64,000 nt of DNA, from positions 434,001 through 498,000 of the forward strand of contig NZ_AP022613.1 of the NCBI RefSeq assembly GCF_010730195.1, read 5' to 3'. A program made the position numbers and the translations under genes. Under the pieces are notes generated by a model that did no database searches, was not told the origin of the DNA, and saw only the letters and a program-made list of their open reading frames with translations. Source of the stretch: Mycobacterium conspicuum (GTDB lineage Bacteria > Actinomycetota > Actinomycetes > Mycobacteriales > Mycobacteriaceae). Shown here piece by piece: positions 50,065 through 58,723 of this stretch. Every line of letters begins with the position of its first letter. The stretch's first letter is position 1.

Positions 50065-52005
50065 ATGCATCAGGCGGCGGTACAGGATGCGCTGATCGGA
50101 TTGCCGTTCAACGACTCCGACGACGTCATCCGCGCCGCGATAGGCGAAGCCAGTGTGCCCGCGCTGCTGATGTCGATGGTCCACATGACCGGGGATCTGA
50201 GCCTGTTCGACCAACTGCCCAGGCCCTTCGTGCTGATCCCGATGGATTTGCAAGGCGGCATGAGCGAGGCCGACAAACAGGCCGTGCGCGACCGCGCCTT
50301 CGAGGTGGTGCGCGACTATCGGGATCGCGGCTGTCCGCCTCCCTTCGTCCCGAACGCCGAACAGATGCGCGTGATGCTCGACGTGATGTCCGCCGGACAG
50401 GTCACCGAGGACTTTGTCGATTACGCCGCCGCGGATCTGCGCCTGACCGACGCCGACCAGCTGGGGCCCCCGCTCGCATCCACCGCGCAACAGCGCGCTG
50501 ACTTCCCCGTGGTCGTGATCGGGTGCGGCGAGGCCGGCCTGCTGGCCGGGATCAAGCTGAAACAGGCCGGCGTGCCATTCACGATCGTGGACAAGCAGGA
50601 CGGTGTCGGGGGCACCTGGCGGGCCAACCGCTACCCGGGGTGCCGGGTCGACATCGCCAACCAGTATTACGCGTACTCATTCGAGCCGACGGATCACTGG
50701 TCGCACTACTACTCCGAGCAGCCGGAGATCCTGCAGTATCTCGAAGACGTGATGGCGAAGTACGACATCGCCCGCAATGTCAGGTTTTCCACCGAAGTCG
50801 TCGAGGCCACGTGGGACGACGACTCGGCGACCTGGCGGGTCATCGCGCGCACCGCCACCGGCGCCGAGGAAGAGCTGCGAGCCCGCGCGTTGATCTGCGC
50901 AGTCGGGCAGTTCAGCAACGCCGTCATCCCGGACATCGCGGGGGCGGATAGGTTCGGCGGGCCGTCATTCCACACCGCCGATTGGCGCGACGACGTCGCC
51001 CTGGCCGGCAAGCGGGTCGCGGTGATTGGCGCCGGCGCCAGTGGATTTCAACTCGTCCCCGCGATCGCGGAACGCACCGAGCATGTCGACGTGTACCAGC
51101 GCACCCCGCAGTGGATGGCACCCAACGTCGCCTATCACGAGGCGATCCCCGGCGGCGCCAGGTGGGCGATCCGCCACTTGCCGTACTACGGACGCTGGCT
51201 GCGCTTCGTGTCATGGTGGCCGCTGACCGACGCCGCCGAGGAACGCGTCATGATCGACCCCGGCTGGGACACCGGCGGAAAGTCCTGCGGCGCAGCGAAT
51301 CACGCCGTACGCGAAATGCTGATCGCCTGGATGCGGACCTTCACCGACGACGAGGAACTGCTCGAGAAGGTCATTCCCGACTACCCGCCGATGGGCAAAA
51401 GGATGTTGCAGGACAACGGCACCTGGCTCAAGACGCTGCAGCGCGACGACGTCGACCTGGTCCAGGACGGCATCGCCGAGATCACGCGCGACGGTGTCAC
51501 GACGGTCGACGGCGTGCACCGCCGGGCCGATGTGCTGGTGTGGGCCACGGGTTTCGACGTCAACCATCAGCTCGGCCCGATCGACATCCGCGGGTTGAAT
51601 GGCTTGTCGCTCAACGAAGTATGGGGTGACTCCCCGTATGCCTATCTGGGCGTCACGGTGCCGGGGTTCCCCAACTTCTTTTGCATGTACGGCCCCGGCA
51701 CCAATGCTGTCAACGGGGCCAGCATCATCTACAACTCCGAATGCCAGATGCGCTACATCATGGGATGCATCGACATGATTCTCGTCGGCGGCGCCCGCTG
51801 GGCGGCACCGCGGACCGACGTGTGCGACGACTACAACCGCCGCAATCAAGACAGATTGAAGACCATGGTCTACACGCATCCGAAGGTCGTCAGCTACTAC
51901 AAGAATGCCGCGGGCACGGTTCCCACGCTCTACGGATTTCGGATCGTCGACTACTGGAAGTGGACTCGCAATCCCAACCCCGACGATTACGATCTGCGGC
52001 GCTAG
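50065..52005 (+). CDS. Baeyer-Villiger-type flavin monooxygenase (long form)
   Basis: 646 aa. A ~140-residue helical N-terminal extension precedes the FAD motif VVVIGCGEAGLLAGIKL. The fingerprint FGGPSFHTADW (FxGxxxHxxxW) and NADPH motif VAVIGAGASGFQLVPAI are present. The extension is typical of the long steroid/ketone-monooxygenase-like BVMOs of actinobacteria. ATG 50065 (MHQAAVQDALIGLPF) is preferred because the alternative at 49981 would place the operator-like palindrome inside the gene; the upstream residues are not protein-like. Confidence 0.9.
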   Translation: MHQAAVQDALIGLPFNDSDDVIRAAIGEASVPALLMSMVHMTGDLSLFDQLPRPFVLIPMDLQGGMSEADKQAVRDRAFEVVRDYRDRGCPPPFVPNAEQMRVMLDVMSAGQVTEDFVDYAAADLRLTDADQLGPPLASTAQQRADFPVVVIGCGEAGLLAGIKLKQAGVPFTIVDKQDGVGGTWRANRYPGCRVDIANQYYAYSFEPTDHWSHYYSEQPEILQYLEDVMAKYDIARNVRFSTEVVEATWDDDSATWRVIARTATGAEEELRARALICAVGQFSNAVIPDIAGADRFGGPSFHTADWRDDVALAGKRVAVIGAGASGFQLVPAIAERTEHVDVYQRTPQWMAPNVAYHEAIPGGARWAIRHLPYYGRWLRFVSWWPLTDAAEERVMIDPGWDTGGKSCGAANHAVREMLIAWMRTFTDDEELLEKVIPDYPPMGKRMLQDNGTWLKTLQRDDVDLVQDGIAEITRDGVTTVDGVHRRADVLVWATGFDVNHQLGPIDIRGLNGLSLNEVWGDSPYAYLGVTVPGFPNFFCMYGPGTNAVNGASIIYNSECQMRYIMGCIDMILVGGARWAAPRTDVCDDYNRRNQDRLKTMVYTHPKVVSYYKNAAGTVPTLYGFRIVDYWKWTRNPNPDDYDLRR

Positions 52006-52134
52006 CGCCGCCGGGCCGGGCTTGTCGCTTTTGACCCCACTGTGTGGGGCTTTCCGTGTCGTGACCGCCCTGGACTCACAACGACCGCCGTGAGTGCACA
52101 GCTGAGCGCCGCCACGCCGACGATGTGCCGCGTC

Positions 52135-53268
52135 TTAAAAGACGCCCAACTCCCGCAGCGTGTCGCCGTAGACGTTGAGATCGGCGGCGAAGAGTTCGGG
52201 TTGTTCGAAGGCGGCGAAGTGCCCGCCGCGCTCTTGCACCGAGTAATGCACCAGGTTGTAACGCTTTTCGGCCCACACTCTCGGCGTGCGCAAGAGTTCG
52301 CACGGGTAGACGGCGTAGCCCGTCGGGACGTCCACTCTGCCCTCCCACGGACTCAGCGGTGCGGTTCCCGCCCGGGCCGCTTCGCAGTAGAGCCTGGCCG
52401 CCGAGGTCGCGGTGCCGGTGAGCCAGTAGAGCATCAGGTTGTCGATCAGCCGGTCGGTACTGATCGGCATGCCGTCGCGGATGTCGCACCAGGCGTGGAA
52501 CTTCTCCAGGATCCAGCCGGCCAGCCCCAGCGGCGAGTCCTCCAGCCCGTAGCCGAGGGAATGCGGGCGCGTGGACTGAATCTCCATGTACGCCGTGCCG
52601 TCGCCCATCCGCTCGGCCGAGGCGACGATGGCGGCCACTTCGGCCTCCGTTACGCCCGCCATCATGTCGGGACCGTCGGATTCGACCGGCGAGAACAGCA
52701 TGTTGGTGTGGATCGCGACCGCGCGCGAGCCGTAGTGCTGGCCGAGGTAGCGCACGACGATAGCGCCCCAGTCGCCGCCCTGCGCGAGGTATCGGTCGTA
52801 GCCCAATTGGCCCATCACGTCGTCGACGGCGGCGGCGACCTTGGCGACGTCCACACCTCGCATGCCGGTGGGGCCGGAGAAGCCGTAGCCGGGCATGGAT
52901 ACCACCACTCGGTGAAAGCGGTTGCCCAGCAACGGCAAAGTGTCGAGGAACTCGACGACTGAGCCGGGCCAGCCGTGCACCAGCACCAGCGGAATGGCGT
53001 GCGCGTCATCGGCTTTGCGGTGTAGGAAGTGCACCCGCTGACCCGCCGCGGTGGTGACCTGCGAACCCCACGAATTGAGCTCGGATTCGGTTCGCCGCCA
53101 GTCATATCCGCTCACCCACCGGTCGACCACCGACTTCAGAAAGGCCTGTTCGGTGCCGTAAGCCCAACCGCAGTCTTCCAACTCGGCGGGCCAGCGCGCC
53201 AGCTCGAGGCGGCGGCGCAGATCGTCGAGGGCCGAATCGGCGATGTCGATGTGGAACGGCGTCGTCAT
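52135..53268 (-). CDS. epoxide hydrolase (alpha/beta-hydrolase with EHN domain)
   Basis: 377 aa. N-terminal EHN region (IDIADSALDDLRRRLELARW), oxyanion motif VLVHGWPGSVVEFLD, nucleophile Asp in AQGGDWGAIVVRYLG and catalytic His in GGHFAAFEQPELF. Lid tyrosines are likely in the middle part. It opens epoxides to diols; in mycobacteria such enzymes follow lipid or xenobiotic oxidation. ATG 53268 overlaps the upstream amidohydrolase stop, so the two are coupled. Confidence 0.92.
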   Translation of the reverse strand: MTTPFHIDIADSALDDLRRRLELARWPAELEDCGWAYGTEQAFLKSVVDRWVSGYDWRRTESELNSWGSQVTTAAGQRVHFLHRKADDAHAIPLVLVHGWPGSVVEFLDTLPLLGNRFHRVVVSMPGYGFSGPTGMRGVDVAKVAAAVDDVMGQLGYDRYLAQGGDWGAIVVRYLGQHYGSRAVAIHTNMLFSPVESDGPDMMAGVTEAEVAAIVASAERMGDGTAYMEIQSTRPHSLGYGLEDSPLGLAGWILEKFHAWCDIRDGMPISTDRLIDNLMLYWLTGTATSAARLYCEAARAGTAPLSPWEGRVDVPTGYAVYPCELLRTPRVWAEKRYNLVHYSVQERGGHFAAFEQPELFAADLNVYGDTLRELGVF

Positions 53269-55037
53269 GCCGCCACGACGCCTGGCCGCGCGACATTTCG
53301 GGGCCGTCCGTCGGCACGCAGGAAGCTGCCGGTGCGCTGCTGGCCGACGATGTCGGTGGGCTGCCCGTCGGCGAACACGGTGCGGCCCGCGACCATGACG
53401 GTCTTCACGGTGGCATCGTTGCGGTTCACCATCCGCTTGAGGCCGCCGAAGGCGGCGATGGGCGCCTCGTGGTATCCGTCGAGCGATGAGTCCAGCCGCT
53501 CAGGGTCGAGGACGAGGACGTCGGCCCAGTCGCCGATGCGCAGATGACCGGCGTCCAGGTGGTACCAATCGGCCAACTCGCCGGTGAGGCGATGGACGGC
53601 GCGTTCGACGCTCATGAACTCGCGGCCCGCGCGCTGCTCATCGCGGACGTGGCGCAGCAGCCGCAGCCCACAGTTGTAAAACGCCATGTTGCGCAGGTGC
53701 GCGCCGGCGTCGGAGAACCCCATCTGGATGCCGGCCTTGACCGCGAGCTGGCGCAGCATCTTCGGCCGATGGTTGGATATCGTTGTACGCCAGCGCAATT
53801 CCTTGCCGTGCTCGAGGACAAGGTCGAGGAAGGCGTCCACCGGGTGCAGCCCGCCGCGCTCCACCCCGACATCGCCGAACGACTTGCCCAGCACCGTCTC
53901 GTCGGGGCAGGCGACGATCTCGGCGTCGAAGAAGTCGCGGTGCCACGCGCGCGGACCGAACTTGCTGTCGTAGTCCTTGCGGAACGCCCGGCGATAGGCC
54001 TCGTCCCTGAGCAGTTTGTTGCGCTCCAATTCGGTCTTGAGATGCAACGCCGCGGCGCCTGCACCGAATTCTTCGAAGACGACCAGGTCGATGCCGTCGG
54101 CATACACCTCGAACGGCACGGGCAGGTGCTGGAAGCGCATGTCCCCGCCGAGTCGGTTGGCGATGGCCGCCAGCACCACGGTGATCCACATGCCCGCCGG
54201 CGCGGACTTCATGTCCGCCGCGGCCAGCAGGCTGGTCTTGAGGCGGGGCCGGCCGATGCCGACCGACTGGAACGCCTGCGACACGATGTTCTGCGGATGT
54301 GTGATGTCCGGTCCCGACTGCAACGCCCGGTCGCGTCGGCGCAACAGAGCCTTCAGCCGCCGCAGTTCTCGTGCCTTGGCGTACGTCGAGGGCAGGGTGC
54401 GCGACCGACACACGTCGCCGTCGAGCCGGTCGAAAAGCAGTTGCTGCGAAGACAATCCGATAAACCCGGCGTCGAGCGCATCGGTGAGCATGGCCTCCAT
54501 GCGAGCCTGCTCGGCCCGCGTCGGCCGAACGTCCTTGCGGGTGGCGCGATCCAAACCCATCACGGCGACGCGGATGTCCGAATGTCCAATGAAGGCAGTC
54601 ACATTCGGGCCGAGCGGTCGGGATTCCAGCGCCTCGATGTACTCCTGCGCTCCGCTCCACGTCTTGCTTTCGCCGACGATTCGGACGACGTGCTCGTGCG
54701 GAATGGCCTCCACCCGGCCAAACAGATCGGCGGCCTCCGAGGCGTTCACGTGCACCGTCGACAACGAGCACGACCCGACGACGATCGAGGTCACCCCGTG
54801 CCGCAGCGACTCGGTCAGCCCGGGCGCGGCGAGCACCTCGGCGTCGTAGTGGGTGTGGATGTCGATGATGCCCGGCATCACCCAGTGCCCCGTGGCGTCC
54901 ACGACGTCCGTGCCGTCGATCGGCTCGGTGGTCACCGCACTGACGCGTCCATCCCGGATGCCGATGTTGCGCACGGCCGACGGGCCGCCGGTGCCGTCGA
55001 ACCACCGGCCGTTGAGAATCACCGTGTCGAAAGTCAT
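53265..55037 (-). CDS. D-aminoacylase-like amidohydrolase
   Basis: 590 aa, amidohydrolase family 3 of the N-acyl-D-amino-acid deacylase type. Metal motif IDIHTHYDAEVLAAPGL (about residues 57-73), HGVTSIVVGSCSLS, and SDAGAHLRNMAFYN with the late Asp. C-terminal VLVLDPERLDSSL and a short MVAGRTVFADGQPT strand close the beta-sandwich. Substrate unknown. The ATG at 55037 is 36 bases after a candidate TetR operator, and tetR is the next gene upstream. Confidence 0.87.
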   Translation of the reverse strand: MTFDTVILNGRWFDGTGGPSAVRNIGIRDGRVSAVTTEPIDGTDVVDATGHWVMPGIIDIHTHYDAEVLAAPGLTESLRHGVTSIVVGSCSLSTVHVNASEAADLFGRVEAIPHEHVVRIVGESKTWSGAQEYIEALESRPLGPNVTAFIGHSDIRVAVMGLDRATRKDVRPTRAEQARMEAMLTDALDAGFIGLSSQQLLFDRLDGDVCRSRTLPSTYAKARELRRLKALLRRRDRALQSGPDITHPQNIVSQAFQSVGIGRPRLKTSLLAAADMKSAPAGMWITVVLAAIANRLGGDMRFQHLPVPFEVYADGIDLVVFEEFGAGAAALHLKTELERNKLLRDEAYRRAFRKDYDSKFGPRAWHRDFFDAEIVACPDETVLGKSFGDVGVERGGLHPVDAFLDLVLEHGKELRWRTTISNHRPKMLRQLAVKAGIQMGFSDAGAHLRNMAFYNCGLRLLRHVRDEQRAGREFMSVERAVHRLTGELADWYHLDAGHLRIGDWADVLVLDPERLDSSLDGYHEAPIAAFGGLKRMVNRNDATVKTVMVAGRTVFADGQPTDIVGQQRTGSFLRADGRPRNVARPGVVAA

Positions 55038-55072
55038 GCGTGCGCGCTCCCTAATGTCCGGTCACCCCTGAC

Positions 55073-55096
55073 TTGACAGCTTATAGATAGCGTCAA
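55073..55096. promoter_or_regulatory. TTGACAGCT/AGCGTCAA imperfect palindrome, candidate TetR operator
   Basis: Left half TTGACAGCT (55073-55081) and right half AGCGTCAA (55089-55096) pair with one extra base; the centre TATAGAT is AT-rich. It overlaps the tetR stop codon and lies before the amidohydrolase-epoxide hydrolase pair. TTGAC/GTCAA half sites are common in actinobacterial TetR operators. Function inferred. Confidence 0.45.
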
Positions 55097-55707
55097 CCCT
55101 TGCCCTGATGCCTGGCGATCTCGGCCGCCACAACCGGTCCGAGCCATCGGCGGATGTAGCCGCGCAGCGCGTCGCCGCGGCGCGGCGGCCGACCCGGATC
55201 GATCATGAACGACTGCAACATCCGCAGCATGTACTCGACTAGGTCGTCGATGGCCGCGTCGTCCATCCCGAGCCCGACCCAGTCGACGTCCAAGCTGGCC
55301 AGAATCCTGTGCCCGAACTGTTTGGCCATATCGGAGGTCACTTCGACGGACGTCCTGCCGAGATCGTTCGCCAGCATCAATTGCACAGGCTTATCGCTCG
55401 GCAACCATTCCAGCGTGAAGGCAAAGCTTTCCACCAGAGCCTCGATCGGGTCGGTGTGCCCAGCAAGATGCGAAACCAGTCGTTCGATGAAACGCAGCCC
55501 CGATCGGTTTGCCACCGCTTCCAACAGCGAGTTGCCCGGGAAGTAGTTGTAGACGGTCTGACGGGACACCTCGAGCGAGCGCGCGACGTCGGCGACGCGC
55601 ATCGTCGCGCCGCGCTCCTCGATCGCGGCGCTCGCGGCGTCGAGGATTCGCTCGATGGCCTCTTCGTCGTTCGCAGGAGTGGCTCCGCCCCAGCCGTGGG
55701 TGCGCAT
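55093..55707 (-). CDS. TetR-family transcriptional regulator
   Basis: 204 aa. N-terminal helix-turn-helix: ERILDAASAAIEERGATMRV followed by DVARSLEVSRQTVYNYFPGN (recognition helix SRQTVYNYF). The C-terminal ligand domain is helical with no recognisable ligand signature. ATG 55707 (MRTHGWGG) is taken as the start; the frame is open to 55800 but would overlap the PE gene stop. Likely controls the downstream amidohydrolase and epoxide hydrolase genes. Confidence 0.9.
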   Translation of the reverse strand: MRTHGWGGATPANDEEAIERILDAASAAIEERGATMRVADVARSLEVSRQTVYNYFPGNSLLEAVANRSGLRFIERLVSHLAGHTDPIEALVESFAFTLEWLPSDKPVQLMLANDLGRTSVEVTSDMAKQFGHRILASLDVDWVGLGMDDAAIDDLVEYMLRMLQSFMIDPGRPPRRGDALRGYIRRWLGPVVAAEIARHQGKG

Positions 55708-55730
55708 GGTCAGAGATCTTGGCACAGGCC

Positions 55731-56267
55731 TCAGATGCCGAGTTGGTGAAGTAACGCTCGGATACGCAGGACAAGCAGGAACAGCGTGATCAACCCCCAC
55801 CGGCCGGTGAGATACAGGAGCAGCAAGGTCACCGCGTCGGCGAAAGTCGCCGTCACCGGCAGCAGTTGCGACATCAGTTGCCAGAGGAAGCTACGCACAT
55901 CCGCGTGGAGTGACTGGATGGCGCCCGCCGCGTGGGCGATGACCGGCGATAACGTCCTGGCATCCGGGGACCACAATGACGAGGCGTTGGCGCCCTCGGT
56001 GCTGGCGTATGAGCGGGCACTCGCAGTCAAGTTGTGGGCGAACCGCTCGGGAAACGCGGCAGCATGCCCGGCCAGCGCTTGATAGTGCTCGGCGTGCCGA
56101 GAGAACAGCTGGGCGATACCCGCTGACACCTCGTCGGCGGCAGCCGGCACTAACACAACGGTGGGGGCCGCCGCGTCCGCGTGGGCCATCCTCAGCGACG
56201 ACCCGATAGTCGCCAACTCCGCTGACGCCGTCACCATCGGTTCTTCTGCGGCGATCACATACGGCAC
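55731..56267 (-). CDS. PE-family protein with C-terminal membrane segment
   Basis: 178 aa. The first ~95 residues are a PE domain: PYVIAAEEPMVTASAELATIG, VLVPAAADEVSAGIAQLF, HAAAFPERFAHNLTASARSY. The ESX secretion signal YxxxD/E is present as YASTE just after it. The last ~40 residues contain one long hydrophobic stretch (TLLLLYLTGRWGLITLFLLVL) and a basic end. GTG 56267 has a GGGAGGA site. No PPE partner or ESX genes are nearby, which is unusual. Confidence 0.87.
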   Translation of the reverse strand: MPYVIAAEEPMVTASAELATIGSSLRMAHADAAAPTVVLVPAAADEVSAGIAQLFSRHAEHYQALAGHAAAFPERFAHNLTASARSYASTEGANASSLWSPDARTLSPVIAHAAGAIQSLHADVRSFLWQLMSQLLPVTATFADAVTLLLLYLTGRWGLITLFLLVLRIRALLHQLGI

Positions 56268-56348
56268 GGTTCCTCCCGCGGGCCCCACTCGGATCGCCCT
56301 AGGTTAACCGGTTAACCAGCGCGTCACAGGAAAATGCGCCGCGAAAGC

Positions 56349-56855
56349 TCAGGAACGGAACACCACCCACCGCATCGCGCAGTACATGTACACGGCTTCA
56401 CAGCTCCCCGCGGCGATCCGCGACAGCTGGTAGTGCACGCCGAGCGCCACCAACAGCGTGGTCACCCCGAGGATGAACGCCAGGTAGTTGACGACGACCA
56501 CGACGACGTAGATCGCCACCTGAGGCCCGACGGGTGCGTGGGACCGGAAGTTGAACGTGCGATTGAGCAGGTAGCTCAGCGCGAATGCGCAGGCGTAAGC
56601 GACCGTGACGGCGATCGGCACCGGAAGGCGAAGGCCGCTGTGCAGCGCGGTCAGGATCATCAGATCGACGGCGAAGGTGAGTCCGTTGATCAGGCAGAAG
56701 CCGAGAAATGTCGGGGCAACGATCCTTTTGAGCCCGAACGGAAGCCGACCAACGACCGCCTCACACAGATCGTGAAATCGGCCGGCCAGGCGCGATTGCC
56801 GGGCCTCTGGTTCGACTCGCACCCGGCTACCGTCGCATGGTCGGGTATCGGCCAT
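56349..56855 (-). CDS. GtrA-family membrane protein
   Basis: 168 aa with four membrane helices in the GtrA pattern, e.g. FLGFCLINGLTFAVDLMIL and the central VAYACAFALSYLLNRTFNF motif that defines the family. Such proteins help move polyprenyl-linked sugars across the membrane in cell-surface glycosylation. ATG 56855 (MADTRPC) is the preferred start; the frame continues upstream into the polyprenyl synthase gene end (56915), so the exact start is uncertain. Confidence 0.83.
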   Translation of the reverse strand: MADTRPCDGSRVRVEPEARQSRLAGRFHDLCEAVVGRLPFGLKRIVAPTFLGFCLINGLTFAVDLMILTALHSGLRLPVPIAVTVAYACAFALSYLLNRTFNFRSHAPVGPQVAIYVVVVVVNYLAFILGVTTLLVALGVHYQLSRIAAGSCEAVYMYCAMRWVVFRS

Positions 56856-56914
56856 GTGATCAGTCGGCCAACTCTTTGCACAGCAGCGGCGCACGTCGCT
56901 GCTGTGGTCTTCGG

Positions 56915-57967
56915 TCAACGCCAGCGGGCCCACACGTAGGGCACCAGGGCACGCAGGAAATCGAGGTCCGCGCCAGGGCGGGCGTCGGCGAAGGCCTGCT
57001 CAAAATACTCCTCCGCGACCAGCAGGATGCCCTCGGCGTATTCGGTCGTGAAAGCGATGCTGCCGTAGCTGTCCATCAACGCGCGGACGGTGCGCACCAA
57101 TTCGAGTGAACGTTCGGATCGGTTGCGGCGCAAGTAGTCACGGACTAGGTCACGGTCGACGCCGGTTGCGTTGGCCATCAGATGCACAAGGGGCAGCGTG
57201 CGCTTTCCCTCGTACAGATCGCCAAGGATCTCCTTGCCGTACGCACGTTCATCACCCACGAGGTTGAGGAGGTCGTCGCGAATTTGAAAAGCGGCACCGA
57301 AGTGAAATCCGAAGCGCACCAATGGAGCCAAGTCCGCCTTGCCGCCCGAGCCCACCAGGGCGCCGACACGTAGCGGATGAATGGTGGTGTACCAACATGT
57401 CTTGTGCATGATCAGTTCGAGATAGTCATGCGGCTTGAGGTCGTCGACATTGTCGAGCTGCCAACCGGCTTCGATGGCCTGCCCCTCGAGGGTGCGCAGG
57501 GCCATCGTGTCGAACTCGTGCCAAACCAGGTCGGCGAGATCGCCGGGCAGCTGCCTCGTCGCCCTTCGCAGCACCTGTCCCGCGACGATCGCCAGTCCGT
57601 CGCCGGCGTTGAGCGCAGCGCCCACACCGTGCGTCGCCGCGAGCGTCGGGCGTCCACGACGCATCTCGCTGCCGTCGGCAATATCGTCGTGGACGAGAAA
57701 GGCGTTGTGCAGCAGTTCGATTGCCACAGCGATACCCATAACCGCGTCGGGCTCCGCGCCGAACACCCGGCTTGCCGACAGGCATAACGCCGGCCGCAGC
57801 GCCTTGCCGGGCCGCGACGGGTATTCGCGCATCGGCCCATAGAGCCACTGGACTGGTTCGCCGTCGGGCATCGCATCCAGCATTGCGCGGCGCACCACTT
57901 TGGCCACGCCGCGCAGATGGTCCTCGACGTCAGATATCAGGTCCGTCCGGTCGGCGGTACTGCTCAT
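56915..57967 (-). CDS. all-trans polyprenyl diphosphate synthase (GGPPS/IdsA-like)
   Basis: 350 aa. First aspartate-rich motif intact (VHDDIADGSEMRRGRPT). The second motif is altered: FQIRDDLLNLVGDER, i.e. DDxxN instead of DDxxD, with the following conserved KEILGDLYEGKRTLPL. This is known in some short-chain synthases and may affect product length or activity. It overlaps the start of the Ig-like protein's end by 4 bases (minus-strand pair). Confidence 0.9.
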   Translation of the reverse strand: MSSTADRTDLISDVEDHLRGVAKVVRRAMLDAMPDGEPVQWLYGPMREYPSRPGKALRPALCLSASRVFGAEPDAVMGIAVAIELLHNAFLVHDDIADGSEMRRGRPTLAATHGVGAALNAGDGLAIVAGQVLRRATRQLPGDLADLVWHEFDTMALRTLEGQAIEAGWQLDNVDDLKPHDYLELIMHKTCWYTTIHPLRVGALVGSGGKADLAPLVRFGFHFGAAFQIRDDLLNLVGDERAYGKEILGDLYEGKRTLPLVHLMANATGVDRDLVRDYLRRNRSERSLELVRTVRALMDSYGSIAFTTEYAEGILLVAEEYFEQAFADARPGADLDFLRALVPYVWARWR

Positions 57968-58617
57968 GGGAGCAGGGGTTTGACGACGAGCTCAATCGGC
58001 AGCCAGACGTCGGGGTGCCCGTCGGCGACCAGCATCCCTCGGTAACTACCGGGCACGACGTGCTCGTCGATGTCGGCCTCGACGGTCACGCCTCTGCTGC
58101 TGCGCGCAGGCATCGGCACGATATCGGGCTCGAACCGCATCAATCGCGCCGCGATGAGGTTGCCTTGGTGCGATAGCAGGTCGCCGCAGCGCAGCACGAC
58201 CTTGCCCATGTCGATGGGTCCGCGGTTATGCAGCCACAGTTCGGCCGTTGCCGCACCCGGAGCCACCGTCGACAGCTGAAGCCTGCCTGTGCTGTGCGAC
58301 GCCGCGAAGTCGAGCGTCGCTGTATCGGTTTCGGTTTGTTGCTCCCGACGCGGTGACGTGATGCGCAAAAATTGGTCGACCATTGCCCACCACGAAGTAA
58401 CAAACGGCTCAAGACCGGTGGCTCCGTACAAATCGGCGGGCTCATCACGCGGTGGTGGTTCGGAGGCGGCGTTTCCATTCAATCCGGCTGCAGCAATGCG
58501 CACGAATCGGTCGACGAGTTCGCTTGCGGCCCGAAAGCCGTCCGCCTGGACGGAACTCAGCGCTCGCAGGTTGGCCTTGGCGTCGAACACCGGCGACCAC
58601 GGAAGGTCGCTGCTCAT
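57964..58617 (-). CDS. unknown protein with C-terminal Ig-like beta domain
   Basis: 217 aa. N-terminal helical part (SSVQADGFRAASELVDRFVR) and a C-terminal beta-sandwich (LQLSTVAPGAATAELWLHN, then SYRGMLVADGHPDVWLPIEL). No signal peptide, so probably cytosolic. Start uncertain: ATG 58617 (MSSDLPWSPV) or TTG 58641 with GGGAGGG eight bases upstream. Stop overlaps the polyprenyl synthase ATG, so the pair is co-translated. Function unknown. Confidence 0.72.
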   Translation of the reverse strand: MSSDLPWSPVFDAKANLRALSSVQADGFRAASELVDRFVRIAAAGLNGNAASEPPPRDEPADLYGATGLEPFVTSWWAMVDQFLRITSPRREQQTETDTATLDFAASHSTGRLQLSTVAPGAATAELWLHNRGPIDMGKVVLRCGDLLSHQGNLIAARLMRFEPDIVPMPARSSRGVTVEADIDEHVVPGSYRGMLVADGHPDVWLPIELVVKPLLP

Positions 58618-58660
58618 GCGCGCGCCAGTCGCGCGTTCCAACCCATCGGCCCTCCCATCA

Positions 58661-58674
58661 TTAACGCGCATTAA
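58661..58674. promoter_or_regulatory. TTAA-CGCGCA-TTAA palindrome in divergent promoter
   Basis: TTAACGCGCATTAA is near-palindromic (reverse complement TTAATGCGCGTTAA). It lies between the minus-strand Ig-like/polyprenyl synthase pair and the plus-strand cyclase cluster and is one of the few AT-rich patches nearby. A shared operator is plausible but unproven. Confidence 0.4.
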
Positions 58675-58723
58675 AGCGCACTCGACGGTATGATATCCGC
58701 GCAAACACGATGGGAGGCGGCAA

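Noticed and set aside
53544..55076. 510-aa plus-strand reading frame
   Set aside because: Antisense to the D-aminoacylase-like gene, whose metal motifs and length prove the minus strand is the coding one.
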